The position numbers and the translations under genes were made by a program. Under the pieces are notes generated by a model. The model had not been told where the DNA came from, did not search any database, and saw only the letters and a program-made list of their open reading frames with translations. A DNA stretch of 64,000 nucleotides, taken from the NCBI RefSeq assembly GCF_010727325.1, contig NZ_AP022565.1:1922001-1986000 (forward strand), written 5' to 3'. The DNA is from Mycolicibacterium alvei. GTDB taxonomy: Bacteria > Actinomycetota > Actinomycetes > Mycobacteriales > Mycobacteriaceae. Position 1 is the first letter of the stretch; each line of letters begins with the position of its first letter. Positions 1 through 8,827 of the stretch are shown piece by piece.

Positions 1-54
1 CAGCCAGGCGAAGATCACCGACCCCGCGCGAAGGTGCCAGTTCGAGCGTTTCAT
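1..54 (-). CDS. N-terminus of a membrane or exported protein, cut by the window edge
   Basis: Only the first 18 codons are present, beginning MKRSNWHLRAGSVIFAWL: a short basic stretch followed by the start of a hydrophobic segment, as in a membrane anchor. Its ATG overlaps the TGA of the upstream NnrS-like gene in an ATGA, so it is the third gene of a coupled three-gene operon. In related actinobacteria the gene in this place is often a membrane-anchored multicopper oxidase or copper nitrite reductase. That identity is inference from context, since no diagnostic domain is inside the window. Confidence 0.6.
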   Translation of the reverse strand, partial: MKRSNWHLRAGSVIFAWL

Positions 55-1136
55 GCCGCCACCTTCTCGGCCTCACGGATCGTGCGGCGGCTCACCGAGA
101 CCACTGCGACGACGACGAACGCCAGCACCGCAACGATATTGAGCACACCGCCCCACTGCACGGCAGCCTGACTGTCCCCGGCGTCGCCGACCGCGATTCG
201 CAGCAGCAGCGAAACATGCAGCAGCACAACAGGTCCGTACATCATCGGGGTGTAGGGCAGTGGCCGGCGCAGCACCGCCGGCAGGATGACCGGGGCGTGC
301 GCCATGATCATCGACATCACGAAGCCCAGCATCACCGCGTGCACGACGGCGTCGTAGCCGCGGCCGTCGGGAACCTGCCCGATCAGCACCCACGCTCCGG
401 CCGGGACCAGGAGCCAGGCGTAGCCGGTGAGCAGGCACACCGCCATGTAGCGCGGGAGCCCGGTGCCGCGCACCGTGCGGCGGGCCACGTCATGCCACGC
501 CAGCCAACCGATCATGGCGAGCAGGGTGAGGCCGAGCAGCCGGTAGCCCAGGCCCGGCCACAGCAGCGCGGCCAGCGCGGCGGTCAGGTAGGCGCCGGCG
601 ATGCCGGCCAGCATCGCCTCGGTGCGGAAATCTGAGTTCACGATGCGGGTCAGCTCGAGGCGTTCCCCGGCGATGGTCAGGATCAGGAACCCGGACAGCC
701 ACGGCAGCAGGACCGGCACCGCCAGATGGGCCGACCACAGCAGCGCGGCCCCCACCGCCAGGACCGCGCCGCCTGCCTGGATGAGCACGGCGATGTCGGT
801 ATTGCGACGCCACAGCGGCACGTACAGCACCACCAGCGCGGCGGTCCCGATCAGCAAGGCAGTGTTGGCGATCTGCTGGCCGACCGGCAACACCAGCAGC
901 ACCGCGCCCGCCCCCAGCGCCGCGGGGGCCAGATAGCCGAGGGTCCGACCGGCGGCCACGGCCCGTTCCAGCGCCACCACGGTGCCGACGAACCCGAGGG
1001 TCAGCAGTATCCCGTGCACCTCGGCCACGCCGTCGGCGCGCACCGGGGCCGGCAGGCCGAGCAGCGGCAACGCCGCGTTCAACCCGGCCAGCAGGGCGAA
1101 GCCGCCGGGCAGCAGGAGCAGTCCCCGTGCGCTCAT
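51..1136 (-). CDS. NnrS-like polytopic membrane protein
   Basis: A 361-residue, almost wholly hydrophobic protein with about ten to twelve predicted membrane spans. Histidines sit inside spans (VHGILL near residue 41, VVHAVML and MAHAPV in the last third), an arrangement reminiscent of NnrS-type heme/copper membrane proteins linked to nitric-oxide stress. It starts by ATGA overlap with the stop of the upstream HTH regulator and ends by ATGA overlap with the next gene, so the three are almost certainly cotranscribed. The hemerythrin-DUF2249 gene across the divergent promoter supports a nitrosative-stress or nitrite/NO role. The family assignment is by topology and context, not a firm motif; it could also be an uncharacterised actinobacterial membrane family. 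Confidence 0.6.
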   Translation of the reverse strand: MSARGLLLLPGGFALLAGLNAALPLLGLPAPVRADGVAEVHGILLTLGFVGTVVALERAVAAGRTLGYLAPAALGAGAVLLVLPVGQQIANTALLIGTAALVVLYVPLWRRNTDIAVLIQAGGAVLAVGAALLWSAHLAVPVLLPWLSGFLILTIAGERLELTRIVNSDFRTEAMLAGIAGAYLTAALAALLWPGLGYRLLGLTLLAMIGWLAWHDVARRTVRGTGLPRYMAVCLLTGYAWLLVPAGAWVLIGQVPDGRGYDAVVHAVMLGFVMSMIMAHAPVILPAVLRRPLPYTPMMYGPVVLLHVSLLLRIAVGDAGDSQAAVQWGGVLNIVAVLAFVVVAVVSVSRRTIREAEKVAA

Positions 1137-1837
1137 GACCTGTCCCCTTGCCGCACAACGGGATTGGGCAGGAACAGGCGGCAGGCTCCGGGTTCGGCGA
1201 AGGGCACCAGTTCGAGGTCGCCGTCGATCACCGCCCCGATCCGATCCAGGATCCCCTCGATGATCCCGAGGTGCACCTGACAGACGATGGTCGGGTAGCG
1301 ACGCGCCGCATCGAGCAACGGACAGGCGCGCAGGGCGATGCCCTCGGCCGCGGCACCCTCGCCTTCCGGGGCGAACCCGAGCCGGGAAAGCACGTCCAGC
1401 ACGGTCCCCCGCGGATCGTCACCAAGGGCGGCGTCGGCCACCAGTTCTCGGCCCCACTCGACTCCGGCGGTGCGGGCATCGCGTTCCGGTGTGGCGCTGG
1501 TGCGGGCGAGATGCCCGGCCAGCGCGGTGGCCAGGCCGGCGTAGTCACTGGAGACGACGGCCGGGTCCGCGGCCGTGGGCCGATAGAGCGCGGCGGGGCG
1601 GCCGCGGCCGGTCGGCGCCTCGGTGAGGCGTTCGACGAGTCGGTACTCCAGCAGCGCGTCCAGGTGCTCGCGCACGGTGTTGGGGTGCAGATCCAGTCCG
1701 GCGGCCAGCGCGGCGATCCGCACCGGCGCATGCGTGCGCACGTAGTCGAGCACGGCCAGCCGCTGCCGGGATAGCGGCGGGTACCCGGCAGTCGTCGGGG
1801 CCGGCCGCGGACCCAAAGGCACGCCCTCTTTATTCAC
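1133..1837 (-). CDS. COG2345-type winged-helix regulator with C-terminal cysteines
   Basis: A 234-residue ArsR/DeoR-like transcription factor. The winged helix lies at about residues 20-90 (LHPNTVREHLDALLEYRLVER is the recognition region). The C-terminal half carries three spaced cysteines near 172, 186 and 219 plus a histidine near 189. This pattern is seen in iron-sulfur-sensing relatives such as SufR, so metal- or NO-sensing is plausible but inferred. The GTG at 1837 is chosen because it starts just inside an 18-bp dyad (1840-1857); a second GTG at 1822 is possible. A longer reading frame upstream is only antisense to the hemerythrin gene. It heads the operon with the NnrS-like gene and is divergent from the hemerythrin gene, so it is probably the local autoregulated switch. 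Confidence 0.75.
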   Translation of the reverse strand: MNKEGVPLGPRPAPTTAGYPPLSRQRLAVLDYVRTHAPVRIAALAAGLDLHPNTVREHLDALLEYRLVERLTEAPTGRGRPAALYRPTAADPAVVSSDYAGLATALAGHLARTSATPERDARTAGVEWGRELVADAALGDDPRGTVLDVLSRLGFAPEGEGAAAEGIALRACPLLDAARRYPTIVCQVHLGIIEGILDRIGAVIDGDLELVPFAEPGACRLFLPNPVVRQGDRS

Positions 1838-1839
1838 GG

Positions 1840-1857
1840 AATTAACTGTAGTAAATT
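1840..1857. promoter_or_regulatory. 18-bp dyad, candidate operator between divergent genes
   Basis: The sequence has the symmetric form AATTnACTnnAGTnAATT and is AT-rich in a GC-rich setting. It lies 3 bp upstream of the regulator's GTG and about 60 bp upstream of the hemerythrin ATG, where the COG2345-type regulator could control both directions. The symmetry is seen directly; the binding role is inferred. Confidence 0.5.
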
Positions 1858-1918
1858 GGCGGTACAGAGGCCAGTGGCGGTGAACACAGAATCCGCCAGG
1901 CCGGAAACGGAGGTCGTC

Positions 1919-2680
1919 ATGTCCATCGATGAACTGGTCGTCGCGTCCACAGCCGCCGACGCCCAGGCGGTCGAGACCATCAAGAGCCACCACGCTCAAC
2001 TCGCGGGCAGCCTGGGCACCTTGACCGAATCGATGCTGACCGCCGTCGAGCGGGGCGGCGACGTCGACGCGGCGCGCGCGGCCCTGGTGGAATTCCTCGG
2101 CACCGAACTGATTCCGCATGCCCTCGCCGAGGAGGAGTCCCTGTACCCGGCCGCGGCCCGGACCGAGCGGGCCGGCCCCCTGGTCGAGTCGATGATCGCC
2201 GCCCATCGGGTGATCGCGGGGCTGGTCGACCAGATCCGGACCGCACCGTCGGCCGTCCGAGCGGGCGCCGCCGCCGAGGCCCTGCGGGTCGTCTTCGGGG
2301 CACACCTGATCGACGAGAACGACCGGATCCTTCCGATCGTGGCGGCCGATCCGGACATCTCGCTGGCCGACGTCACCCACGGCATGCATGAACTGCTGGG
2401 CGAACAGGACTGCGGGGACACCGGGCACACCTGCGCCTGCGGGGAGCACGACACCGACGATCCGGTGCTCGACGTCCGCGACGTGCCGCACTCCATCAGG
2501 CACGCAACGGTATTCGGAGCGTTCGATGCCGTCCCGGTCGGCGGTGCGCTGGTCCTGGTGGCTCCGCACGACCCGATCCCGCTGCTGCGCCAGATGGTCG
2601 ATCGGACGGCCGGTCAGATCGACATCGAGTACCACGAGCGTGGACCGGACGCCTGGAGATTGCGGCTGACCAGGCTCTGA
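1919..2680 (+). CDS. Hemerythrin-like domain protein with C-terminal DUF2249
   Basis: A 253-residue cytoplasmic protein. Residues about 15-140 form a hemerythrin HHE domain with the expected di-iron ligands: H24 or H25, H67, E71, H96, H129 and E133. A Cys/His-rich linker (CGDTGHTCACGEHD) follows, and the C-terminal 80 residues are a DUF2249 (TusA/SirA-like) domain. Hemerythrin-DUF2249 fusions are known near nitric-oxide and denitrification genes, where they may bind NO or O2 or help repair iron-sulfur clusters. The ATG at 1919 has a GGAGG six bases upstream and is preferred to an in-frame TTG at 1856. It is transcribed divergently from the HTH regulator operon and ends at a strong bidirectional hairpin. 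Confidence 0.85.
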   Translation: MSIDELVVASTAADAQAVETIKSHHAQLAGSLGTLTESMLTAVERGGDVDAARAALVEFLGTELIPHALAEEESLYPAAARTERAGPLVESMIAAHRVIAGLVDQIRTAPSAVRAGAAAEALRVVFGAHLIDENDRILPIVAADPDISLADVTHGMHELLGEQDCGDTGHTCACGEHDTDDPVLDVRDVPHSIRHATVFGAFDAVPVGGALVLVAPHDPIPLLRQMVDRTAGQIDIEYHERGPDAWRLRLTRL

Positions 2681-2699
2681 GAGTGGTTCCGCCCCAATG

Positions 2700-2737
2700 G
2701 AGTATGGCCCTCAGGGTTTCGCCTGAGGGCCATTCTC
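2700..2737. terminator. Bidirectional hairpin terminator between convergent genes
   Basis: A perfect 12-bp stem (2704-2715 with 2722-2733, loop GTTTCG), extended by GAG/CTC past one T-T mismatch. It sits exactly between the convergent hemerythrin and heme-binding protein genes. There is no long T-run, as is usual for mycobacterial terminators. Confidence 0.8.
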
Positions 2738-2748
2738 ACCGGTAGCGA

Positions 2749-3378
2749 TCAGGCGTGCTCGGTGCCCGGGTGGAACTGCTTGACGCGGCGCAGCGTGTTC
2801 TCGTCGGTGTGGTGCATCTCGGCACCGGTAGCCGCCAGCCGCAGCAGGAGATCCGAGGTGTAGCTGAGGGTGCCGTCGTCGTTGAACGTGAAGCTGCTGG
2901 TGAAGTCCTTGATCTCGGCACGCTGCATCAGGTAGCGGTTCTGCAGGATGCCGTAGCTGGGATCACCGGGCTTGGCGTTGAAGTGCAGCGTGCGGTCACC
3001 GGGCTGGGCATCGCTGCCGGCCAGGATCGCGATGCCACGACCGAACACGACGTTGCGGATCACCTGGCCGTTGGCCTTGTCCCACAGCAGGAAACCGATC
3101 TCGTCGTGGAACGGGTCCATCGCCTCTTCGCCGTGCCGCCATGCGGTCATCGAGTAGTTGAGGCCCCACAGCTTCTGCTGACCGTTCTCCTGGATCGGGA
3201 TCGGCTTGAACACTGCCTTTTCGAAGTAGCTGGTGTGGCCGGTGATGTCGTCGTCGTTGTGGTAGCTCAGATCGACACCGACGTCACCTTCCCATTCACC
3301 GACGAAGGGCGTCAGAGGCCCCAGCTTCTGCGGGCCCTGGATCTGGCTGAGTTCGGGGGTGGTGAGAGTGGCGGTCAT
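2749..3378 (-). CDS. Nitrobindin-like heme-binding beta-barrel protein
   Basis: A 209-residue protein with the nitrobindin/FABP-like opening GEWEGDVGVDLSY at about residues 27-39, many beta-strand-like segments and a conserved C-terminal histidine region. Family members bind heme in a beta-barrel and react with NO or peroxynitrite; I infer a heme or NO/peroxide role here. It is longer than a minimal nitrobindin (about 160 residues). The ATG at 3378 has a GGAG eight bases upstream. An upstream in-frame GTG at 3408 overlaps the fur stop but lacks such a site. It directly follows the Fur-family gene on the same strand and is probably its main target. Confidence 0.7.
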   Translation of the reverse strand: MTATLTTPELSQIQGPQKLGPLTPFVGEWEGDVGVDLSYHNDDDITGHTSYFEKAVFKPIPIQENGQQKLWGLNYSMTAWRHGEEAMDPFHDEIGFLLWDKANGQVIRNVVFGRGIAILAGSDAQPGDRTLHFNAKPGDPSYGILQNRYLMQRAEIKDFTSSFTFNDDGTLSYTSDLLLRLAATGAEMHHTDENTLRRVKQFHPGTEHA

Positions 3379-3404
3379 TGTCGGTACTCCATTCGGTTGT
3401 TGGT

Positions 3405-3824
3405 TCACTGGGAGAAATCTCGGCAGGCCGGGCAGCGACCCCAGAAGGTCACCTCGGCCTCATCGACGCAGAAGTCGTGGTCGTCACCGGCCTGCAGGCA
3501 GGGGGCTTGCCCGGTGGCACAGGGGATGTCGATGACCACACGACAGCCACGGCAGACCAGGTGATGGTGATTGTCACCGGTCTCGAGTTCGAAGAGCGCG
3601 CGCAATCCGGCTGGTTCCACGCGGCGCAACAAACCTGCCCCGGTGAGCGCGTGCACCACGTCATAGATCGCCTGCGTCGACACGGCACCCAAGCGATCTC
3701 GGGCGCCGGCAGCGATCGTCTCGACATCCGCGTGCGGCCGTTCCACGAGCTCGGCAAGTACCGCGAGACGCGGTCGGGTCACCCGGAGCCCGGCTGTGCG
3801 CAGTCGATCCTCGGCGCTGTGCAT
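3405..3824 (-). CDS. Fur-family transcriptional regulator (FurA-like)
   Basis: A 139-residue Fur protein. The N-terminal winged helix occupies residues 1-75 with recognition helix STQAIYDVVHAL. The HHH motif at 86-88 and two CxxC pairs (C91/C94 and C131/C134) form the regulatory and structural zinc sites. In mycobacteria FurA normally sits upstream of katG and responds to peroxide; here the downstream neighbour is a heme-binding barrel protein instead. It could therefore be a FurA paralogue guarding heme or peroxide stress. ATT/AAT-rich repeats upstream (3855-3885) may be its autoregulatory operator. Confidence 0.85.
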   Translation of the reverse strand: MHSAEDRLRTAGLRVTRPRLAVLAELVERPHADVETIAAGARDRLGAVSTQAIYDVVHALTGAGLLRRVEPAGLRALFELETGDNHHHLVCRGCRVVIDIPCATGQAPCLQAGDDHDFCVDEAEVTFWGRCPACRDFSQ

Positions 3825-3854
3825 GGGCCCTCGATTCTGGAGTTAGTCCAGATC

Positions 3855-3885
3855 ATTGTGGATCAATTGTCTTGCGCAATGCAAG
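3855..3885. promoter_or_regulatory. AT-rich half-site cluster upstream of the Fur gene
   Basis: ATTG-N5-CAAT (3855-3867) is followed by CTTGC-N5-GCAAG (3871-3885), 30-60 bp upstream of the fur start. This is the place and composition expected for a Fur-type autoregulatory box, but no established FurA consensus is matched exactly. Confidence 0.3.
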
Positions 3886-3965
3886 TCCTGTGAACTGGCT
3901 GGGTACTTGGATCAGCTGCTTCGACGATGAGCGGCCCCGGCCCCGATGAGCCATCGACCCAAATA

Positions 3966-4003
3966 GAGAATGGCCCCCGGACTGACGTCCGAGGACCATT
4001 CTC
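3966..4003 (-). terminator. Hairpin terminator downstream of the tRNA
   Basis: GAGAATGG (3966-3973) pairs with CCATTCTC (3996-4003). The inner part pairs across a TGAC loop with two mismatches. It lies five bases beyond the 3' end of the tRNA. The eight outer bases are identical to those of the hairpin at 2700-2737. Confidence 0.7.
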
Positions 4004-4008
4004 ACTAG

Positions 4009-4082
4009 TAGCGGGGACAGGATTCGAACCTGCGACCTCTGGGTTATGAGCCCAGCGAGCTACCGAGCTGCTCCACCCCGCG
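4009..4082 (-). tRNA. Initiator tRNA-fMet (anticodon CAT)
   Basis: The reverse strand folds into a standard 74-nt cloverleaf without encoded CCA. The anticodon loop CTCATAA is closed by three GGG:CCC pairs, and the first acceptor pair is mismatched (C1 against U72). Both are hallmarks of bacterial initiator tRNA rather than elongator tRNA-Met. The T-loop GGTTCGAATCC is intact, and a hairpin terminator follows directly. Confidence 0.95.
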
Positions 4083-4167
4083 TTGCAAATACAAGGTTAC
4101 CGGGGTCTTACGCAGAGCTCCAAATCGTGTGCTCAGGGCTTGTTTTTGGGTCAAACCAGCCGCAGAT

Positions 4168-5562
4168 TCAGTCCACGAAACGCACCACCTGGCCGCACCT
4201 GAACACCCCGGCCGGGTCGTGCCGCTCGGCCAGCGCGGCCAACCAGTGCCTGGTCTCGGCGTCGTAGACCCGCCCGGCCCGCCCAGCATCCTCGGACGGC
4301 GCGAAATTTGCGATCTGGCCGCCGCTGGACCACTGCGACAGCGCGACAATCAGTGCGCCGGCCTGTGCCACCACAGCGGCAGCCGTCGGGGGCGCCAGGA
4401 CCCCGATGGTGGCCACCGTGAAGGCGGCGTCACGATGGCAGAACGCGCTGCGGTGGCGTCCCTCACGAGCGAATGCCCCGCCCAGCATCCGCACTTCCAC
4501 GATCGTCTGCACCGAACCGGAATCCGGCCCGGCCGCCCCCAGGAGCACGTCGACCGTCTCCGCGGTCAGTTCCCGCAGCAGCGTGTGGTGTTCGTAGCAC
4601 GGCATCGGATCGACCGGATCGGCATGCACCGCTCCGATGGCGGCGTACGGCATCACCGCGACGGTGTCGAGTACCGGCGTGGCGACCGCGCGCATCGGCG
4701 CCAGTCGCCGCTCGGCCTCGTCGAAATCGCCGACGGCTGCGTACCGGACCGCGACGGTGAAGCGACCGGCCAGCGGCTCCGGAATTCCGGGCAGCGGCGG
4801 GAGCTGTTGCAGAGCAATGGACGTCGAGATGGACTCGGGCAGGTCAGCACACCAGGTGGCCCACTCGCGCAGCACCACACCGGCGTCCGCACCATCGAAG
4901 TAGACCGCGCCACCGTAGAACTCGGGAATCGGCAGCAGGTCGATCTCGACCGAGGTGACAATGCCCAGCGTCGACTTTCCACCGCGCAGACCCCAGAACA
5001 GCTCGGCGTTCTCCTCCGGTGTGGCACGCAGCAACTCCCCCGCACCGGTGACCAACTCGAAGGACCGCACATGGTCCGACGACAGCCCGACGGTACGTAC
5101 CAACGGCCCGATCCCCCCGCCGGTGAGGTATCCCACGACACCGACGCCAGGAGCCGATCCGCACGCCCCCGCCAGACCGTGCGGAGCCGCCGCGTCGAGC
5201 ACCTGCTGCCAGGTGGCGCCGGCCGCCACCCGTGCGGTGCGCGCCACCGGATCGATAGTGACACCGGTCATCTCAGAGGTCACCACCAGGATCGTGTCGG
5301 ACGCCACCGCCATCGCGCCGTGGCCGGTGGCCTGGACGGCGACCCGGTATCCCCTGGCCGCCGCGAAGCCAACGGTGTTGGCGATGTCGTAGGCGGTTGT
5401 CGCCAGCACTACCGCGGCAGGCTCCACAGTGGCCGCCACATTCCACGGGGTGGCCCGTTCATAGCCGACTTCCCCCGGCAACGCCACCGGGGCGGCCACG
5501 TGGGCCCGAAGGCCCTTCAACGCGTCGTCCAGGCCGTCGCGGGCAATATCGGTCAGGGTCAT
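4168..5562 (-). CDS. FAD-linked oxidase, berberine-bridge/VAO family
   Basis: A 464-residue flavoprotein with an N-terminal PCMH-type FAD-binding domain (residues about 30-210) and a C-terminal BBE-like end (RHDPAGVFRCGQVV). The motif ATGHG near residue 74 supplies a histidine, and GACGSAPGVG near 135 a cysteine, at positions that can give bicovalent FAD attachment in this family. GGGIG follows as expected. The substrate is unknown; relatives oxidise sugars, alkaloids or secondary metabolites. The ATG at 5562 is chosen for its AGAGG upstream; an in-frame ATG at 5649 would run into the upstream terminator region. The gene appears monocistronic, between a tRNA and the UPF0182 terminator. Confidence 0.85.
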   Translation of the reverse strand: MTLTDIARDGLDDALKGLRAHVAAPVALPGEVGYERATPWNVAATVEPAAVVLATTAYDIANTVGFAAARGYRVAVQATGHGAMAVASDTILVVTSEMTGVTIDPVARTARVAAGATWQQVLDAAAPHGLAGACGSAPGVGVVGYLTGGGIGPLVRTVGLSSDHVRSFELVTGAGELLRATPEENAELFWGLRGGKSTLGIVTSVEIDLLPIPEFYGGAVYFDGADAGVVLREWATWCADLPESISTSIALQQLPPLPGIPEPLAGRFTVAVRYAAVGDFDEAERRLAPMRAVATPVLDTVAVMPYAAIGAVHADPVDPMPCYEHHTLLRELTAETVDVLLGAAGPDSGSVQTIVEVRMLGGAFAREGRHRSAFCHRDAAFTVATIGVLAPPTAAAVVAQAGALIVALSQWSSGGQIANFAPSEDAGRAGRVYDAETRHWLAALAERHDPAGVFRCGQVVRFVD

Positions 5563-5655
5563 CGGGGTCCTCTCGGCAAAAAGTCCGTGCAAATTATCGA
5601 CGCACAGCATCACCGGAACCACTTGGCGTTGACTTGGCGGCCAGGTCAAGCAGCA

Positions 5656-5713
5656 CGAAAAGACGCGTAGGTACCCGAAATCCCGTGATTTGGGGTACCT
5701 ACGCGTCTTTTCG
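5656..5713 (-). terminator. Long perfect hairpin terminator after the UPF0182 gene
   Basis: A flawless 21-bp stem (5656-5676 with 5693-5713) encloses an inner AAATC/GATTT stem. The arms begin and end in CGAAAA/TTTTCG, so each strand has a short T-run. It lies 11 bases past the stop of the UPF0182 gene and can also insulate the FAD oxidase gene. Confidence 0.9.
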
Positions 5714-5723
5714 CGGGGGACGA

Positions 5724-8700
5724 CTACTTGGCGGTGTCGTACTTCTTCATCGCATCGTTCAACCGCTGCAGCGCCTGCCCGTACTTGCCGAAGTCACCGC
5801 TGCGCTGGGCCTCCTGGGCCTCCGACAACGCCGACTCGACATCCTTCAGCGCCGCGGACTTGCCCGGCGACAACTGCACCGGCTCACCGGGCGGGACCGC
5901 GGCGGCAGGCGGAGGAACCGCCTGCGGTGCCTGGCCGTCGGCATTGGCCGGCGGCTGGGCTGCCGGTAGCGCCTCCGCCGACGGCACCGCCTGCGGCTTG
6001 CCGTCAGTGGGAGCCACATTGGTGGCGGTGGCACCCGCCCCCGGACCGAAGATCTCGGTCAGCGCATCACTGACGGTCGGGGCATAGCCCACCTTGTCGC
6101 CGTAGAGCATCGCGACGCGAATCAGGCGCGGGTACGACGAGGCGGCGTCGCTGCTACCCGGCGAGGCGTACACCGGTGCCACATACAGCAGGCCACCGTC
6201 GGCGACCGGCAGGGTCAACAGGTTGCCCCACCGGATCCGGTTCTGGTTGTCGCGCCCGATCACACCGAGATCCTGCGAGACGGCGGTGTCGGTACTGATC
6301 GCGTTGAACGCCAGCTTGGGACCGTTCACCTGACCCGGGATGGTCAGGACGGTGATCTTGCCGTAGCTCGCCGGATCGGAACTGGCACTGATGTAGGCGG
6401 CCAGGAAGTCACGCCGGATCCAGTTCATCGCGCTGGTCAACTGGAACGACGACGCGTTGCTGTTGTTGGCCAGGTCGCGGGCCACGATGTAGTACGGCGG
6501 CTGGAAGCTGCTCGCGGTGGGGTTGGGATCCAGTGGGACATCCCAGAAGTCGGCGTTGGTGAAGAACTTCACCGGGTCGTCGACGTGGTACTTCGCCAAC
6601 AGCGCGCGCTGCACCTTGAACAGATCCTCGGGGTAGCGCAGATGGCTCTGCAGTTCCGGCGAGATATCCGACTTCGGCTTGACCGTGCCCGGGAACACAC
6701 TCATCCAGGCCTTGAGGACCGGATCCTGCTCGTCCTGCGCATAGAGGGAGACCGTGCCGTCGTAGGCGTCCACGGTGGCCTTGACCGAGTTACGGATGTA
6801 GGACACCTGCTTGTCCGGCGCCAACCGGTTCACCGCAACCTCGTTGGAGTCCGCGGTGGCACTCGACAGCGTGGTCAGTTCCGAATACGGATACTTCTCC
6901 AGCGTGGTGTAGCCGTCGACGATCCACACCATGCGCTTGTTGACGATCGCCGGGTAGACGCTGGTGTCGGTGGTCAGCCACGGCGCCACCGCCTCGACCC
7001 GCTTGGCCGGATCGCGGTTGAACAGGATCTTGCTGTCCTCGCCGATCACGTTGGACAGCAAGAAGTTCCGCTCGGCAAACTTGGCGGCGAACAGCGAGCG
7101 GGTGAGCAGGCTACCCACCTTCACCCCGCCGCTGCCGGAGTAGGTGTAGTTCTTGGTCTCGGTGTTGGTCTCGTAGTCGTACTCACGATCGGTGTCCCCG
7201 ATCTTGCCGACGATGGCGTAATCGGCTGCGGTATCGGCGATCACCGGTCCGAAGTAGACGCGCGGCTGATCCAGCGGTGCCGGTCCGGGTGAGACCACCC
7301 CGCCGTTCGCCCCCACCACACTGGACAGGAACTCCGGGTAACCACCGTTCTGGTTGGGATCGTTGGCGATTCCGCGCACCGTGTTGGCCGGCGACGCGAT
7401 GAACCCGTTGCCGTGGGTGTAGACGGTGTGCCGGTTGATCCAGTCCCGCTGGTTGTCGATCAACCGGTCCGGGTTGAGCTCACGCGCGGCTACCACGAAG
7501 TCGCGCAGATTGCCGTCGGGTCCGGCGTAGCGGTCGATGGCCAGTTGATCCGGGAAGTAGTAGAAGTTCTTGCCCTGCTGGAACTGGGTGAACGCCGGGC
7601 TGACGATCGTCGGATCGAGCAACCGGATGTTCGACGTGGTGGCCCGGTCCGCCGCCACCTGGGCCGCGGTGGTCGCGCCACTGCCCTCGTAGCTGCGGTA
7701 GGTCACCGAAGTGTCGGTGAGCCCGTAGGCCTGCCGGGTCGCGGTGATGCTCCGGCTGATGTACTCGGCTTCCTTCTGCGCGGCGTTCGGCTTGACGCTG
7801 AACTGCTCGACGATCAGCGGCCAACCGGCCCCGACCACCAGTGAGCTCAGCAGCAGCAACACCACGCCGATGGCCGGAATCCGCAAGTCGCGCAGCACGA
7901 TCGCCGAGAACACCGCCACCGCACAGATCACCGCGATGGCCAACAGGATCAGCTTGGCCGGCAGCACCGCGTTGATGTCGGTGTAGCCGGCGCCGGTGAA
8001 CGGCTTGGCGGCCCGGGTGTTGCTCAGCAGTTCGTAGCGGTCCAGCCAGTAGGCGAACGCCTTGAGCACGATCAGCGTGCCGACCAGGCTGATCAGCTGG
8101 ATGCGCGCGGCGCGACTCAGCGCCCCGCTGCGCCCGGTGAGCCGGATCCCGCCGAACACGTAGTGCCCCAGCAGGTTCGCGATGAATGCGAGGAACGTCG
8201 CCACGAACAGGTAGGTCAGCACCAACCGGTAGAACGGCAGATCGAACGCGTAGAAGCCCAGATCCCGGCCGAACTGGGGATCGGTGACCCCGAAATCGCC
8301 GCCGTGCAGAAACAGCTGCACCCGCACCCAGTAGCTCTGCGCGATCACGCCGGCCAGCAGCCCGATGAAGACCGGAACCCCGATCCCGAACAACCGCAAC
8401 CGGGCCATCACAGTGGTGCGGTAACGCGCCACCGGATCATTCGGCCCAGCCGTCGGGACGAACACCGGACGGGTCCGATAGGCCAGCGCCAGCCCGGCGA
8501 ACACCACCGCCCCGATGAGCAGCCCGACCACAAGGAACACGATGAGCCGCGTGGCCAGCACGGTGGTGAACACCGACCGGTACCCCAACTCGCCGAACCA
8601 CAACCAGTCGACATAGCCGTCGACCACCCGAGGCCCGATCAGCAGCGCAAGCACTGCCACCAGTGCCAGGCCGATCAGCACTCGACTACGTCGCGTCAGC

Positions 8701-8732
8701 TTCGGCATCCTCGCCGCCGGCCGCATCCCCAC
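5724..8732 (-). CDS. UPF0182 family membrane protein (Rv3193c homologue)
   Basis: A 1002-residue protein with about seven membrane helices in the first 320 residues, then a large extracytoplasmic region (for example [19 protein letters not shown] and [16 protein letters not shown]), and a proline/alanine/glutamine-rich segment near 890-940. The C-terminus is a short charged helix ([20 protein letters not shown]). It matches the length and sequence I remember for M. tuberculosis Rv3193c, a conserved actinobacterial protein of unknown function. The GTG at 8732 is used; ATG at 8726 is equally possible. It is followed by a strong terminator and lies downstream of, and in the same direction as, the PDZ-Lon protease gene. 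Confidence 0.92.
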   Translation of the reverse strand: MGMRPAARMPKLTRRSRVLIGLALVAVLALLIGPRVVDGYVDWLWFGELGYRSVFTTVLATRLIVFLVVGLLIGAVVFAGLALAYRTRPVFVPTAGPNDPVARYRTTVMARLRLFGIGVPVFIGLLAGVIAQSYWVRVQLFLHGGDFGVTDPQFGRDLGFYAFDLPFYRLVLTYLFVATFLAFIANLLGHYVFGGIRLTGRSGALSRAARIQLISLVGTLIVLKAFAYWLDRYELLSNTRAAKPFTGAGYTDINAVLPAKLILLAIAVICAVAVFSAIVLRDLRIPAIGVVLLLLSSLVVGAGWPLIVEQFSVKPNAAQKEAEYISRSITATRQAYGLTDTSVTYRSYEGSGATTAAQVAADRATTSNIRLLDPTIVSPAFTQFQQGKNFYYFPDQLAIDRYAGPDGNLRDFVVAARELNPDRLIDNQRDWINRHTVYTHGNGFIASPANTVRGIANDPNQNGGYPEFLSSVVGANGGVVSPGPAPLDQPRVYFGPVIADTAADYAIVGKIGDTDREYDYETNTETKNYTYSGSGGVKVGSLLTRSLFAAKFAERNFLLSNVIGEDSKILFNRDPAKRVEAVAPWLTTDTSVYPAIVNKRMVWIVDGYTTLEKYPYSELTTLSSATADSNEVAVNRLAPDKQVSYIRNSVKATVDAYDGTVSLYAQDEQDPVLKAWMSVFPGTVKPKSDISPELQSHLRYPEDLFKVQRALLAKYHVDDPVKFFTNADFWDVPLDPNPTASSFQPPYYIVARDLANNSNASSFQLTSAMNWIRRDFLAAYISASSDPASYGKITVLTIPGQVNGPKLAFNAISTDTAVSQDLGVIGRDNQNRIRWGNLLTLPVADGGLLYVAPVYASPGSSDAASSYPRLIRVAMLYGDKVGYAPTVSDALTEIFGPGAGATATNVAPTDGKPQAVPSAEALPAAQPPANADGQAPQAVPPPAAAVPPGEPVQLSPGKSAALKDVESALSEAQEAQRSGDFGKYGQALQRLNDAMKKYDTAK

Positions 8733-8827
8733 TCGTCAACTCCCGTTTCAACCTCGGTGGACTCATGACATGCCCGACGGGCCGCCCGATTTTCTACAAC
8801 TCTAGCCATCCACAGGCTGCCTGCGGA

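Noticed and set aside
1838..2635. Upstream extension of the HTH regulator frame
   Set aside because: Would run through the palindrome and the divergent hemerythrin gene; sequence is low-complexity.
4129..5670. 513-codon plus-strand open frame over the FAD oxidase
   Set aside because: Shadow of the real minus-strand oxidase, which has clear FAD motifs; the plus frame starts beside the tRNA.
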